64,000 nucleotides of DNA from Trichosporon coremiiforme (taxonomy: Eukaryota; Basidiomycota; Tremellomycetes; Trichosporonales; Trichosporonaceae), in NCBI GenBank assembly GCA_039545355.1, contig BCJJ01000012.1:947067-1011066 (forward strand), in the 5' to 3' direction. The position numbers were made by a program, and so were the translations under genes. Numbering within the stretch: the first letter of the stretch is position 1; the number at the start of each line of letters is the position of its first letter. The notes under the pieces are model-generated. The model had not been told where the DNA came from and made no database searches. It was given only the letters and a program-made list of their open reading frames with translations. Positions 1-11,812 of the stretch are shown piece after piece.

Positions 1-1183
1 TTCCTCCATCTGTTGCCCCGCGTCCTCCGAACCCCGGCTAGAATGCTGCGTCGCCCACCCCATGGGAACGCTTTGCATGCACCGCTTCCAAAAGAAATGC
101 AGATTCCGCATTCCGTGTACAGGACACAGATGGAGTACAGGTCGACGCGGAGAGGTGTGGACAGTAAGTCTGAGTATTTCCGAGGTATTAGCGTAAGCTA
201 CAGACCTCTAGTTGTCAACCGAGGCAGTGGAGTCATGGTAATCCGCACTCCGACGAGCTCGCCGGGGGCTCTCCGTGGATTATCCGAGCCCAACTGACGG
301 AGAGCGGGGCTGCGTGTTGGGCCATCACGGGCGCGCCGTCGAGGTTTGAGGACCCGGCGGAGGTGGTGCAGGGCTGCAAGTCGGCAGACGACCAATTCCG
401 GGTCGTTTTTCCCACATTTTTCCGCCGCGAATCCAACTGCGGATCTTGCCCCTGTGCTTGCGAAAGCTAATTCCTGCGCTATCTCGCCCGATCAAGCGAA
501 AGAGGACACGAGTGACTGGTTGAATCAATGGGGGGCATGAACGGAATGCTGATGCGTGAGACAAAACAACGGCCGGAGACCGCAGGGCGGAGCCGCAGGG
601 CGCTACTGAGGAACGAGGACGAGGAAACAGTCACGGGCACGGTGGGCCGTGCGGGCGCTTGCAGGTTGCGGCTCAGCGGTTCAGCGCGGCTTTGCGCGAT
701 GCGGCGCATACGGGCCACTGCTGGTTCGGGCAGCATGACTCGCAGCGCGCGGGTGAGGCTACTCTGGAGCTCTGGAGTTCTGCGGGACATGCGCGTCAGG
801 CAGTCATGGTACCAGGAGCCGGCGCGTGGGGGCTTGGCTGGGCACCATATCTGCCGCAGTCCCGCCGAGGGCCAGGACCACAGCCCAGCAGGCATCAAGG
901 CTCAGGGCCAGAGGATCACCTGGGACCCCACACCCGTTCATCACGTCTCCGCAGGTCAGGTTCGCCAGGCTTTCCCGGCCAGCCCAGCGTTAACTTTCCA
1001 GCCGACCCGTTTTGAATGCGATGCTATAAAGATGCCATCGCTCTCTGCCCCATTCATCGCCGTCCCTCACGCCTCACCAGTCGACGACACCCTCCTCTTC
1101 AGCTGCGCGCGGCGCTCCTCCACTCCACACTCTTTCTTCTTCTCCACCTTCGCCAGCCCCCCGACAACCACCCATTGCCCAGC
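1..1183. other. Upstream region of the sugar transporter gene, no gene supported
   Basis: No reading frame here has recognisable protein features; the longest open stretch (528-1295 +) is arginine- and proline-rich shadow sequence that runs into the transporter exon. The last 150 bases become pyrimidine-rich with many CTC/CAC runs, as expected for a 5' untranslated leader. The stretch probably holds the promoter of the transporter at 1184. Confidence 0.6.
1025..1030 (+). promoter_or_regulatory. TATA-like box of the sugar transporter
   Basis: TATAAA lies about 154 bases upstream of the transporter ATG and just before a pyrimidine-rich leader. Position and orientation fit a TATA element, but no transcription start can be seen from sequence alone. 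Confidence 0.4.
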
Positions 1184-3078
1184 ATGGTCGCAGCAGGAAC
1201 CGCTGGCGCTGGCGCCGTCACTGACGGCCTCTCGAGTATCTTGGCCGGCAGGGATATCCGATGGTACAAGGGCCACTACCTCAGGCTCACCATGATCTGT
1301 GTAAGTCGGCACACAAGAGCGACAAGAACACGGCGCTGACTCATGCACAGCTTCTGATCATCATCACGTCCATGACCAACGGTTACGATGGTTCCATGAT
1401 GAATGGTGAGTAGACTGAGAACGCCCGCCCCGCACCTCTTGTGTGGCACACCGGCACACCTTCACCCACCATCACGCGACCCCGTTGATCTGTGGCAGTC
1501 GCCATCTCGCAACTCTATCCTCTCCGTCGTCCATTGTGCTTCCATCTGCAACATGCTTACACGTCCACAGGTCTCCAGTCTGTCAAGAACTGGCAGGAAT
1601 ACTTCAACAGCCCCTCCGGAACAACACTCAGTTTGTTCAACGCCATTCAGAACATTGGCACCATCGCCGGTCTTCCCTTCGCCCCCTACGTCTCTGACTG
1701 GTTCGGCCGTCGTTTCGCCATCGCCTTCGGATGCTGCCTCATGCTTCTCGGCACTGCGCTGCAGACTGCGTGCCAGAACTTTGGCATGTTCATCGCCGCC
1801 CGTGGCATCATCGGTTTCGGCCTTTCGTTCTCGTGTCTCGCCTCCCCCGTCCTCATCACCGAGATCGCCTTCCCCACCCACCGTGCTCCTCTCACTTCCA
1901 TGTACAACTCGACCTGGTACTTGGGGTCAATCGTTGCCGCGTGGACGACATTCGGCACTTTCCGCATCCAGAACACCTGGTCGTGGCGTATCCCGTCGCT
2001 GCTGCAGGGCCTGCCGTCGATTCTGCAGCTGGCTCTGATCTGGACAATCCCCGAGTCGCCTCGTTGGCTCGTCGACCACGGAAAGGTTGAGAAAGCGGCG
2101 GCTGTCATTGCCAAGTACCACTGCAATGGCGACCGCGAGGACCCCCTCGTCGCCTTCGAGCTTGCCGAGATTGAGGATAGCATCCGCATCGAGAAGGAGA
2201 ACCAGACCGGCTGGATCGACATCTTCAGGGGTCGCGGCAACCTCCGCCGTCTGCGAATCATCATCGCCATTGCCTTCTTCTCGCAGTGGTCTGGTAACGG
2301 TCTCGTCTCGTACTACCTCGTCCTCGTCCTCAACGGTATCGGCATTCGCTCGCAAGGCCACCAGACTCTGATCAACGGTATCCTCCAGGTGTACAACCTA
2401 TTCTGGGCATACGCTGGAGCCCTGGCTGTCGACCGTCTCGGCCGTCGCTTCCTCTTCCTGACCTCGACTGCGGGCATGTGTCTGTCGTTCGTGTGCTGGA
2501 CGATCTGCTCTGCTATCTTCCGCCAGAGCTCGACTGTTTTCGACCCAACGTGCATGGCCGAGAACCCCTCCAACTACGAGGACAACTGCACTGCACTGAA
2601 CGCCAACCACGCTGCCGGCAACGGAGTGCTCGCCTTCATCTTCCTCTTCTATGCCTTCTACGACATTGCCATGTCGCCTCTCCTCGTTTCTTACACGGTC
2701 GAGATTGTCCCGTTCAAGAACCGCTCCAAGACACTCATGCTCATGCAGCTCTCGGTCAGTGCCGCCCTCGTCTTCAACCAGTACGCCAACCCCGTGGCTC
2801 TCGAGGCGCTCAACTGGAAGTACTACATCATCTACTGTGTTGTGCTCGCGTTCGAGTTCGTTTACTGCTACCTCTTCGTGGTCGAGACTCGCGGCAAGCA
2901 TGGCCCTCTGCCGCTCGAGGAGATTGCGGCCATCTTTGACAGCCCCGGCGCCGCTTGGGGCTTCAAGAAGCGCCAGTTCATCGACGAGCCCGTCGACCAC
3001 GAGTCGCACCCAAACGCGCTTGACATCGACGACAAGAAGGGCGTCGACCACGAGCGCGTCAGCGATGTCTCCAAGTGA
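1184..3078 (+). CDS. MFS sugar transporter (lactose permease/hexose transporter-like)
   Basis: Exons 1184-1300, 1351-1405 and 1571-3078 join in frame to a protein of about 559 residues. The N-terminus carries the region usual in fungal lactose-permease-like sugar porters (IRWYKGHYLRL, then a hydrophobic helix ending NGYDGSMMNGLQS). Family signatures follow: a DWFGRR loop between helices 2 and 3, PESPRWL at the end of the first six-helix bundle, DRLGRR between helices 8 and 9, and VETRGK near the C-terminus. About twelve hydrophobic segments are visible, so a plasma-membrane proton/sugar symporter is likely; the exact sugar cannot be told. The start was chosen because it is the first ATG that splices into the conserved first helix. 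The Zn2Cys6 regulator gene lies about 1 kb downstream on the same strand, which may indicate a regulatory link. Confidence 0.93.
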
Positions 3079-4098
3079 GCGCTCCACCACACACGCATCG
3101 CATCATAATCAAAGGGAAAGGGTATTTTGTTCATTGTCTTTAGCAAAGTCGTATCAGTTTTAATCTAGTGTTCTTGGTTCTTGGTCCAAGACTTCCACTG
3201 CTCAGTCGAATGTAACCTGTATGCAGAGCAAAGTAGTAAGCGCTGCGACACTGACAGCCTTTGCATGGACAGGACAAGGGCAAGGAAAAGTGCACTCTGC
3301 AGGCGTGGTTGAATTGCAGGGCTGAGGGTCGCCGAGATCTGGCCCGTCAGCACGGCGGGTGGAACCAATGGCAAAGTGGCAGGGGTGGTGGGTCCGTGTT
3401 CGGGGAAAGGGCGGCAGAAAGTGGTGTTGACGGGTAGGATGTATAGCGGTTCCAGCAGGTAGGTTCCGAGTGCGGGAGGCCGAGATGATAGTCTGTGGCC
3501 AATTGCGGAGGAGTCGGACAGTGCTGCCGGACATGTCAAGGGATGCCCAAAAGTAAGCATGGCGCTAGCAAACCCAGAAGAGGGGGAGAAGATCCGGAGT
3601 GCGTCTTTGATCGTGTGCGCTGGTTGGGATAGTTACCCGGGGGCCGGGAACTCCGGGGTGCCGGAGCGGCGGTATCTGCCTGACACGGGGTATTTGGTTC
3701 CAAAAGCGGTTTGCATGCAGGATCGCAGGATCGCAAGGGGGGCGGCCGATTGTGGTCATATGGCCCGGGTGGGGGGGCCACCTGACCTGGCCCTCTCACT
3801 ACCCATCGGCTTCGGCCGGCTCTCGGTCCATTCTCGACTCACCACCACTCACACTCTGTCTTCCTCCATCGCTCTCCAACTCGTTGAATCTGCACTCCGC
3901 ACACTCATCACACCCTCCGTGGGCAACTCTGACAACGCCCCCAACATTGCATCCGACGTTGGCGTCGAGGACCTCCGCCATCCGTCGCCGAACCGTGCGC
4001 CAAGCCGCACTCGGGGCACCGAGTGCAATCCGCCGTGTATCCCCCGAACCCCCATCTCCACCACCCATCGTCCAGCAACCGAGCTTAGCGTTATCCAG
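3079..4098. other. Intergenic region between transporter and Zn2Cys6 regulator
   Basis: No gene is supported. It must hold the transporter terminator and the regulator promoter. A perfect 6-bp inverted repeat with a 4-base spacer (3651-3666) contains CGG-N4-CCG, the half-site arrangement used by Zn2Cys6 factors. The 200 bases before the regulator ATG are CT-rich and look like a 5' leader. Confidence 0.6.
3651..3666. promoter_or_regulatory. CGG-N4-CCG palindrome, candidate Zn2Cys6 site
   Basis: The 16 bases CTCCGGGGTGCCGGAG form a perfect 6-bp inverted repeat around GGTG. Paired CGG triplets in inverted orientation are the known target type of dimeric Zn2Cys6 proteins. It lies about 430 bp upstream of such a factor and about 570 bp downstream of the transporter, so autoregulation is possible. 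This is inference from pattern only. Confidence 0.35.
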
Positions 4099-6209
4099 AT
4101 GCCGCCGAAAACGTCGCGCACCTGCGACAACTGCAGGAAACGCAAGGTGCGTCGCACCGTTGTGCCTCGGCTCGACGAGTCGGATGCAATCTACCCCGTC
4201 CGGAGCACCACCGCTAACGGGCAGATCAAATGTGTTGAGGATGACACCCCGGGAGCCCCGGAGACCAAACCGTGCATCGGGTGCCGCAACCTCGCGATCG
4301 ACTGCACGTACGATTACGTGAAGAAGAAGCCTGGGCGGAAGAATGCGTGAGCTAACGGAGGCGATAGAAAAGCTGACGACAGATTTGCGCTCGCATTGAA
4401 ACAGCAGCAGGCAGCGGCGCAGAACGGAGGACAGGAGAACGGGTTGGCGCACGACCCGCGAGGTCCCGGGCCGGTGCGGAACTCCTTCAGCCGATCGAGC
4501 TACGGGCCGTACGACCGGTATGACGAGTACGAGAGCGTGCACGGCACGCCGCGGAGCGGATATGCCGCGCTGGGCACGCCGCGCTCGCCCTATGGCGCGC
4601 CGAACCCAGGAGCTTTGCGCGGGGACATCGGCGGCCTCTCCTGGCTCGACAGCATGATTGACGGCTCGCTGTTCCCCGATCTCGGCGGCTTCGAGATGCT
4701 CGGCCCCGGCACGACGCAGTTTGGCAACGAGCAGGCGCAGCTCCTCTCACTCGAGAGTCCGGAGAATCTCGCTTCGGCAGCGGGGTCGGCGACGTCCGCG
4801 AACGGAGCGGCGCAGAGGGCGGTGCGAGACCGATCTCCTCAGATCGAGGACGTCACGAGCTGGGCCAACATCTCGCACTACATCTCGCTCTACCTTGCAT
4901 ATCTCTGGCCGCTGCTGCCGCTCGTTCACCGGCCGACGTTCGCGGAGAACCTCGTCTCCCGGCTCGACCTACGGGACACCGACTTCCGGGCGCTTCTCCT
5001 CAGCATAGTCGCGTTCACGATCAGCCAACTTCCGACTACTCGGTTGGTCACGGAGCAGTTCGACGTCGAGGGTCTGAAGCGCCTGCAGCGTAAGTGCCAT
5101 CGCACGAGCCAGGCGCTCCAGAAGGGATACACGGGACAGGTGACCCTCACGCAGATCTGCATCATCATCTTGTAAGCTGGCAGGTCCCTGGAGATAGCTG
5201 ACAGCAGTGACAACTTCTATCTTCTGAGTATCGGCTTGCAGCACACCGCGGCGGCAAGACTCGGGCAGGCCGTCCAGCTTGCGTTCTGCCTCGGTCTCCA
5301 CAGCGACGCGCGCACGGAAGCGCTCGGCCTCGATCCCGTCGAGATTCAGCTGAGGCGGCGAGTGTTCTGGCAGCTGTACGCGAGCGACAAGTGGGTACTC
5401 CCTTCACAGCTGTGGGCATGACGATGCGAGCTAACACCAGAACCCGCGCAATCCCGGGCAACCCGATGCTGATCAACGACTTCCAGGGCGTGTGCTCTTA
5501 CCCCGAAGCAGTCGACGACGACTTCATAACCTCGCAAGGCATGTTCCCGCAGCCCTCCTCCAAAACCAGCCTGCTCGTTGGCTTCGTCGCCGTCTCCAAG
5601 CTCTTCCGCGTCATGTCCGAGTGCTTCTTCCACCACCGCTGCCTGCAAAGCGGGCTCAAGACGATCAACTCGCAATGGCCGCAACTCGCCGAGGAGCGGA
5701 TACACAAGCTGCTGAACGAGCTCCCCCTTTCCATCCAGGACCCGAACACGGCCTCAGCGAATCGGGCGATATTCGCGACCCAGCGCGCCAACATTCTCAT
5801 CACGACGGCCATAGTGAAGTTTGCGCTGTACGACCTCCGTTCAGCATTGGCAGAGGACGAGCGGGGCGATCGCAGCGAGAGGAGCGAGCCAGAGAGCGAC
5901 TCGAACGAAACCCGTGAAACGCGCGAATCGAGGGACCGAGAGCGGGAACGCCAAGTCATCGCGCGCGAGATTTACAATCTGCTGATCAGTATTCCGGTCG
6001 AGGATCTCGCGAGTAATGGCGAAAGTGTAAGGAGCAAGGTCATCCATATCGCCTGCGCGCTCGTGAATACCAACACGAGCGAGGACAACACGCTCATCAA
6101 GGACTGGTGCGACATGTTCTCCGCCATCAGCTTCGTGCAGATGCCCGTGCCTCTGCTGGACTCGCGGGCGAACACGCCGCCGCCAGCCGCCGAACCACCA
6201 GTGGCCTGA
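4099..6209 (+). CDS. Zn2Cys6 fungal-specific transcription factor
   Basis: Exons 4099-4146, 4225-4346, 4383-5171, 5208-5390 and 5441-6209 give about 636 residues. Splicing the first intron (78 nt, a multiple of 3) brings together CDNCRKRKIKC, and exon 2 supplies CIGCRNLAIDC, completing a CX2CX6C...CX2CX6C binuclear zinc cluster, here at the extreme N-terminus. A glutamine/alanine-rich then Gly/Ser/Tyr-rich linker follows. The fungal-specific regulatory domain starts around the segment ISHYISLYLAYLWPLLPLVH and includes RRRVFWQLYASDK. The two introns at 4347-4382 and 5172-5207 are both exactly 36 nt, with CTGAC just before the acceptor. It lies next to a sugar transporter on the same strand, so control of sugar uptake is plausible but unproven. 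Confidence 0.9.
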
Positions 6210-6353
6210 GCGCGTAGCTGCTGAGCCCCCCGTCGCCTGAGTCTGTACCATAAATGTTGTATCATCTCTAACTATGTGTCGCGCTATGCACCGAGATCTA
6301 TAAAACGTACAGGTATCATATATCCTATATCCTACATAAGACACTCCAGCCCC

Positions 6354-9300
6354 CTACTTCTTCTCCTCGAAAATCGCCGCGAGCGAGTTCCTAGCCGCAG
6401 GCTTATTGGCAAGGAACGTTTTCAGTGGCGCCTTGAGCGCGGGCTGTTTCTCGATGATTTGCCGAATCTGCTCAATCGGCATCTGCAGCAAGGCGCCGAA
6501 CGACGCCTGGCCCAGCATGCGGATGAGCAGAGAGAAACCCTCCCAGAGCTCGGGATTGTCCCAGATCTTCCTCCCGATGAGCTTGGGAATGATATTGTTC
6601 GCGACAAACGGCACGAGCGACTTGTACGGTTTCAGTGCCTGGATGATGGTACGTATGAAGACCTTGGGGAGCGCGTCGGCGCCTTGTTCGGGGTGCAGGT
6701 CGACGATGCGCTGCATCGCGTTTGCGAGCACATCGGACCGGAACACGGTCGTCATCGTGAAACAGATGCGGATTGCGGCCTTGGTCGCATTCAGGCCAGC
6801 CTGCTCGTTGTGTAGTGTGACCAGCAGGTCGGCGGGGGTCATCTTCTGCAGCGCGGCCGCGAAAGCGCCACGGACCTCGTCCTCGGCCTCGGGGCTGTCG
6901 AGGAGCGCGACGATGCGAGGGATCTGCGCCTCGATCTCGGCCTTGTCCAGCACGTTGATGATGGGGATCACGAAGCGGGGGTCCACCTGCCGCTCGGCCA
7001 TGAGCTGGCGCACGACGGGGGCGAGCAGCTGCCCGCTTCCCTCTGCCGACAACACGGTGACGACACGGAAGGCGAGCCGCTCCGCGCCCGCTGGGAAGGT
7101 GCGCAGGATCTCGAGCAGCTTCTTCGTCGGGCCGAGCGAGCGGATGAGCGGGATCAGCATCGTCTCCACACTCTTTTGCACGCTGGGGGCTAGTTTCGGG
7201 TACAGCGCGAAGATGTCGTCGAGCAGGTCCTGGTCGCGACGGGACAGGGCGAAGGGCAGCTCGACGTACTGCGACACCGTGTCCTGGTCCACCTCGCCGA
7301 GATACTTGGACTGCACCGCGTCGGGGTCCTCGGGCTGTTCTGCCTCCGGCTCCGCCGCCTCCGCTTCCATCTCGACGTCGGGCTTCGTCTCCTCGGCGGC
7401 AGACTCCTCCGTCTCCGGCTTCTTCTCCCCGTCCTCGCCCTCCTCTGGCTCGGGCTTGGGAGGTTCCCGGACCTTGGCCGTCGCGAGGCGCTTCAGCACG
7501 CCGAGGGCGTACTTCACAACCGCCTCGGACATGGGGAAGTGGGGCACCCAGGATCGCACCGTCGTGATGGCCATGACACGGACCTTGCGCTCGGGGTGCG
7601 TACAGAACTGAAGCAGCGTCTGGACCGCGCGCGGGCGGAGCGGGGGTCGCGCCTCAGCCAGCTCCTTCAGCGCCCTGAAGCCGACGATCATGCGCTCCGG
7701 GTCCTCGCACAGCGGCTCGATCGCGTCGATCGCACTCTCCGGCAGTTCAGGCAGGCCGAGGAGGAACTGGCTCAGACTCGTGTCCTTCGCGTCCAGCGTC
7801 GGGATGTACGCCGTCAGAACAGCCATGAGACCAGCATCATACTGGTTGTCGCGACCGCGGCGCTTGGCGAGCCACTCTTCGTTCAGCCATACGGTCGCAA
7901 ACTTGCTCCGCGAGGAGAAGTCCTTGGCCACAAACTCGCCAATCAGCTTCCGCTTGTCCTCCCCTCCTCGGCTTGAGATACGGGCCAGGAGCAGCATCCA
8001 GATTTCGCGCGGTTGCACTGCGCTCCGCGGGGCGTCGCTGATCTTCAGATCGGCAAGGTGCGATAGATCGGCGCCCGTGTCCCATATCCGTCGTACGGCG
8101 TAGTCAACGACCTCTTCCTTCTCTGTCTCGGGCAGAGGTTCGGGCGGCGGCAGCCGGAAGTCGGCAATCGTCACCTGCTGCTCGAGCTCGTCCTCGAGCG
8201 GCTCGAGGAGAAGCTCGTCGTCGTCGTCATCCAGCATCTCGAGCGGGTTCACAACTGCGTCTTCCCTATCATCCGCTTTCAGGAGCGCAGGGGCAAGCGC
8301 CTGCACCGCGTCAGGATGGTCGTCGAGGATCGCCTGTCGGCCCGCCTCGCATGCACGGGTGAGGAAGTCGTCTGACGCCGCACCGAGAGCAGCGACGACA
8401 GCATCGATGACCGGCTCCAGCGCGAGCTGCGATACGTCGAACATGACTGACCCCTTTCCGTCTCCGCTTCCGAGAAGAACCTCCATGCGAGCGCGCTTCG
8501 CCGCGCTCCCGCTGCTCTCCGCCTCTGACTCGAGGGGGTGTTTTCCAGCCCTCGCAGCAGCCATGTTCGCGCGCCGCTGTCGCCGCGCATCAGCGTCCGC
8601 GGCGTACGCCATCTCCATGCGCTGCTTTTGCCTTCCGAGAGCATCGTGCAGCTGCGCGCTGAAACCGACGAGGGGCGGGTGTCTCGCGATGTGCGCCATG
8701 ACCGCCCGCATCGTTTTCTCGACGCTGCGGATCTGCATCGGCGGTCGGCGAGCCGCCTCCATCGCACTCGGCGTCCATGCCGCCATGGACTGCACAATGA
8801 GCGGGGCGAGTGCCGGCCGCTGCTTCACGAGAGGTGGGAAGGTGTTGATGATCGGGGCGAGAATCGCGGGGTCGTCGAGTCCGTACAGCTGCGTCACAAG
8901 CTGCGTCCGGAGCAGGTTCGCCTCCTCCTCGACCTTGGCGGGGTTTAGGAGCGAGCCGGGCTGGATCAAAGCGACGCTGACGTCGTTACTTCGCGCTTGC
9001 AGACGGGGGTCTCCACCAGCTCGCACGCCCACAAGGAGTACTCGCTGGATATACTTCCATGCCGCCGCCTTGATACCGACATTCTGCGGTCGCGCACCGG
9101 GGTCGAGAACGAGCGACAGGATGCGCGCCTTCGAGGTTTGGAACACGTCGTACAGTTTCGCCGAGGCTTGCCCGGTAACGGCACTGATGGTCAGCTACCG
9201 CGGATATCAAGATAGCTCACAGATGCCGGAAGAGCATGGGATAAACGGTCGCAAAGATCGGGATGACAGCTCTGATCGTCATTGAGCTGCTGCTGTTCAG

Positions 9301-9698
9301 CAGGCGGTTCAGGTGCTCCAGCGAGCTCGTCGCAACTGATCTCTGTTAGCATCGCGACGTCCTAACAATGACACCGCCTACTCACCATCCATCTTGATCT
9401 CTGTTCGGAGACCCGCCCGTCCGACCGTCAGCGCGAGCATGTCAAGCGTCCATGCCCGGAGGAGCGAGTCGGGGCCCTCGACGACCATAGGAAGAAGCTT
9501 CTCGATGACCTCCGGGAGCTTGTCAGGATGGTCCTCGAATCGCGTGCCGGCAGCCTGAAGAGCGTCGGCCTGCTCAGTCGTCTCTGGGGTCGCCTGCACC
9601 GCGGCCGCGAGCGCCTGGAGAGGGTCCGTGGGCGCCGCCGAGACGGTGCTCCCGGGGAGCGAGGGGTAGAGGTCTTCATCGTCGGCGTAGAGCGACAT
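6354..9698 (-). CDS. PTA1: Symplekin/Pta1, scaffold of the mRNA cleavage and polyadenylation factor
   Basis: On the minus strand, exons 9698-9386, 9335-9221 and 9183-6354 join to about 1085 residues; the two introns are 50 and 37 nt. The N-terminal half has the HEAT-like symplekin/Pta1 domain (LYDVFQTSKARILSLVLDP and the following helices). An acidic glutamate-rich linker lies near residues 590-650. The C-terminal third has the symplekin C-terminal domain, ending with WDNPELWEGFSLLIRMLG and a basic tail. In yeast and animals this protein holds together the endonuclease and poly(A)-polymerase modules that form mRNA 3' ends in the nucleus. The start MSLYADDED was chosen because it precedes the conserved domain and no better ATG joins upstream. 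The gene is convergent with the Zn2Cys6 gene and divergent from the V-ATPase gene. Confidence 0.88.
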
Positions 9699-9960
9699 GG
9701 TCGGTAGCTTGCGACTCGGCGTGGAGAGCAGGCGAGCAGGCGGACCGAATGTCGATTGTTGTAGTGCAGCAGCAGGCAAGCTTCGCGCTCACAGCCATGT
9801 CCCAGATTCCGCTGGTCTGGCCGTGGATGATGTACGCCCACGTGGGATATGACGTGTGGCACAACCCCACACCTGATACGCCGATCGAGTACCGCCTCCG
9901 GTGTCAGTGACGCGATGTCACCTCCGACCTCGACCTCTCCAACCAGTCTACACATCCAGA
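9699..9960. promoter_or_regulatory. Shared divergent promoter of PTA1 and VMA10
   Basis: Only 262 bases separate the start codons of the divergently transcribed symplekin and V-ATPase subunit G genes, so both promoters must sit here. No clear TATA box is visible; the segment before 9961 is CCTCC/GACCTC-rich, as expected of a leader. Confidence 0.55.
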
Positions 9961-11140
9961 ATGGTGAGTGCAAAGCTTTGGTGGGACGACATAGCTGACA
10001 CTTCAGGCGGCGAACTCTCAGGGTATTCAGACGCTTCTCGAGGCTGAGAAGGAGGCCGCCAAGGTCGTCCAGAAGGCCCGCCAGTGTGAGTAACCAATCC
10101 GGGGATCACGTTCGGCAATCAACAGTGGTGCTAGGGTGATTGCATGCCTGGGGAACACAGTGGGAGCGGTAGCCTGTCGAGACACGACTACAGACTGCCG
10201 TAGGGTGAACGGAAGATGGGCTGAGAGGTCACCGCAACGGTCGGCTACCCCCCATCTTTGCTGAATTACGACATCGGGTCCTACGATTCATCCAGCCACA
10301 GCGACCGACGGTCTCCTTCCGCGACATGAGCTTCACTTCGCAGTGTGACGCCGGAGCTGTTGGTGCGCGACCGAGAGAAACTGTCGACATGCTCGTTGTT
10401 GCCTGACGCTGCGCGCTGGAATGCTACTCGGAGCTCTGTTCGATGTCGACCTTCCTCCACCTTCATCCTGCGCAGCCGATCGGCTCAGCATGTTGAAGTC
10501 CGATATGGACGGAAGCTTGCTTCGTATACCCAGCCCATGGTCACTTACCCGTCTCGCTCGCCTTCCCCGTTCGGACGTGGTCCCTCACACCTCAATACCG
10601 CTGTTGCTTCTTCACGTTTAGCTAACAGTCCCCAGACCGTGTCCAGAAGCTCAAGGACGCCCGTTCCGAGGCCGCGAAGGAGATCGAGCAGTACAAGGCG
10701 CAGAAGGAGGCCGACTTCAAGAAGTTTGAGTCTGATGTGAGTGAATGGTCCAGTGCGAGGAAGGTAGTCACCGCGCTCGCTCCCGCTGTCATTCATGGCG
10801 GCAGTGTCAGGAGTGGGTAGCGGGCTGCTCGGCAGTTCCCCGGTCTCTCTGACGAGAAACGATGCAGTGGGAACCGCAGAGCACGTCTGTGGTCTTCTCA
10901 CCAGGCCTAACCTTCCTGGCACTGAAGAAGCTATGTTGAGCCCAACTTTTAGCTGACCCGCAGCACACCTCGCAGACGTCAACGTCGCAGACGACGATCG
11001 ACTCGGACAAGGACGAGCAGCTGAAGAAGCTCGACGCCGAGGTGCAGAAGAACGGCCCCGACGTTGTCGAGAAGATTGTCTCGCGTGTTCTCAAGGTCAA
11101 CCCCGAGCTGCACCGCAACCTCAAGAAGGTCGAGGCGTAG
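9961..11140 (+). CDS. VMA10: V-type ATPase subunit G (Vma10)
   Basis: Four coding exons are needed: 9961-9963 (the ATG alone), 10007-10085, 10636-10736 and 10964-11140. They give about 119 residues, close to the usual length of subunit G. The protein begins MAANSQGIQTLLEAEKEAAK and continues as a charged helix (VVQKARQYRVQKLKDAR, then EIEQYKAQKEADFKKFE), the hallmark of the peripheral-stalk subunit of the proton-pumping vacuolar ATPase. The C-terminal part (KIVSRVLKVNPELHRNLKK) is also typical. Intron 1 splits the start codon from everything else and intron 2 is unusually long (550 nt) for this genome. All splice phases agree, which supports the model strongly. Confidence 0.95.
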
Positions 11141-11812
11141 ACTTTTGCAGCCCGTGTTTGTAATTTTCAGTTATGGTAGTACTACTAGTCTCTCCATAGA
11201 AGAGATGAAATATATAGAATCTTACGTGTGATAGAGCTCGGCGACGCGGTCTGCACGTCTGCAGACGGGGCCGAGGAAGGACAGATCATCCGCAGCGCCG
11301 AGACATCTGTGCCTGATTCCCGGTGGCCGTTGCCACCAGCTAGGTCCTTGCATGCAACAGCTTGTTGACCTACTCGCATCTGAAGGCGTGCCAATCCTCT
11401 ACCTCGTACGTTGCTTCTATCCAGACTGAGACCGGTTGATGGACCCGGAGTGAGCCTAATCGCGTCGGCACGTTTGTATGCGGGGAGATGACGATGACGT
11501 GGTGACGATCACCCCTTCCTTCCCCTGGTACGCAGTGTTGTTCCTGTTCACATCAGTGCGCGCTGTGCACCGGGGCGCATCGCATCTGTGGGCGCTCATC
11601 AATCTGCAGCCAGGAGGTGGGGGGAGCGATTGCTTCTCGATTCATCATAGTTTTGATACGAGGGGGGAACTACCGAATGACAACTAGGTTGAGAATACAA
11701 TTATAGTGGTTGGGCCGGTAGGCCCGGGTGTCCGTTGCCTCGACCGATGGCGGCGCTGTCCCAAGGAAGCACGCTCGCCTTCGGCTCGCCGGCTCGCTGC
11801 ATCAGAGCACGC
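11141..11812. other. Convergent intergenic region between VMA10 and the SCP2 gene
   Basis: Both neighbouring genes end here, so it contains two 3' untranslated regions and terminators. Just after the VMA10 stop is a T-rich stretch (TTTTCAG, later AAATATATAGAATC near 11208) that could help 3'-end formation. No coding features are seen in either strand. Confidence 0.6.

Noticed and set aside
6406..7611. Long plus-strand frame opposite symplekin
   Set aside because: Antisense shadow of a strongly conserved gene; its composition (Ser/Arg-rich) mirrors the codons of the real strand.
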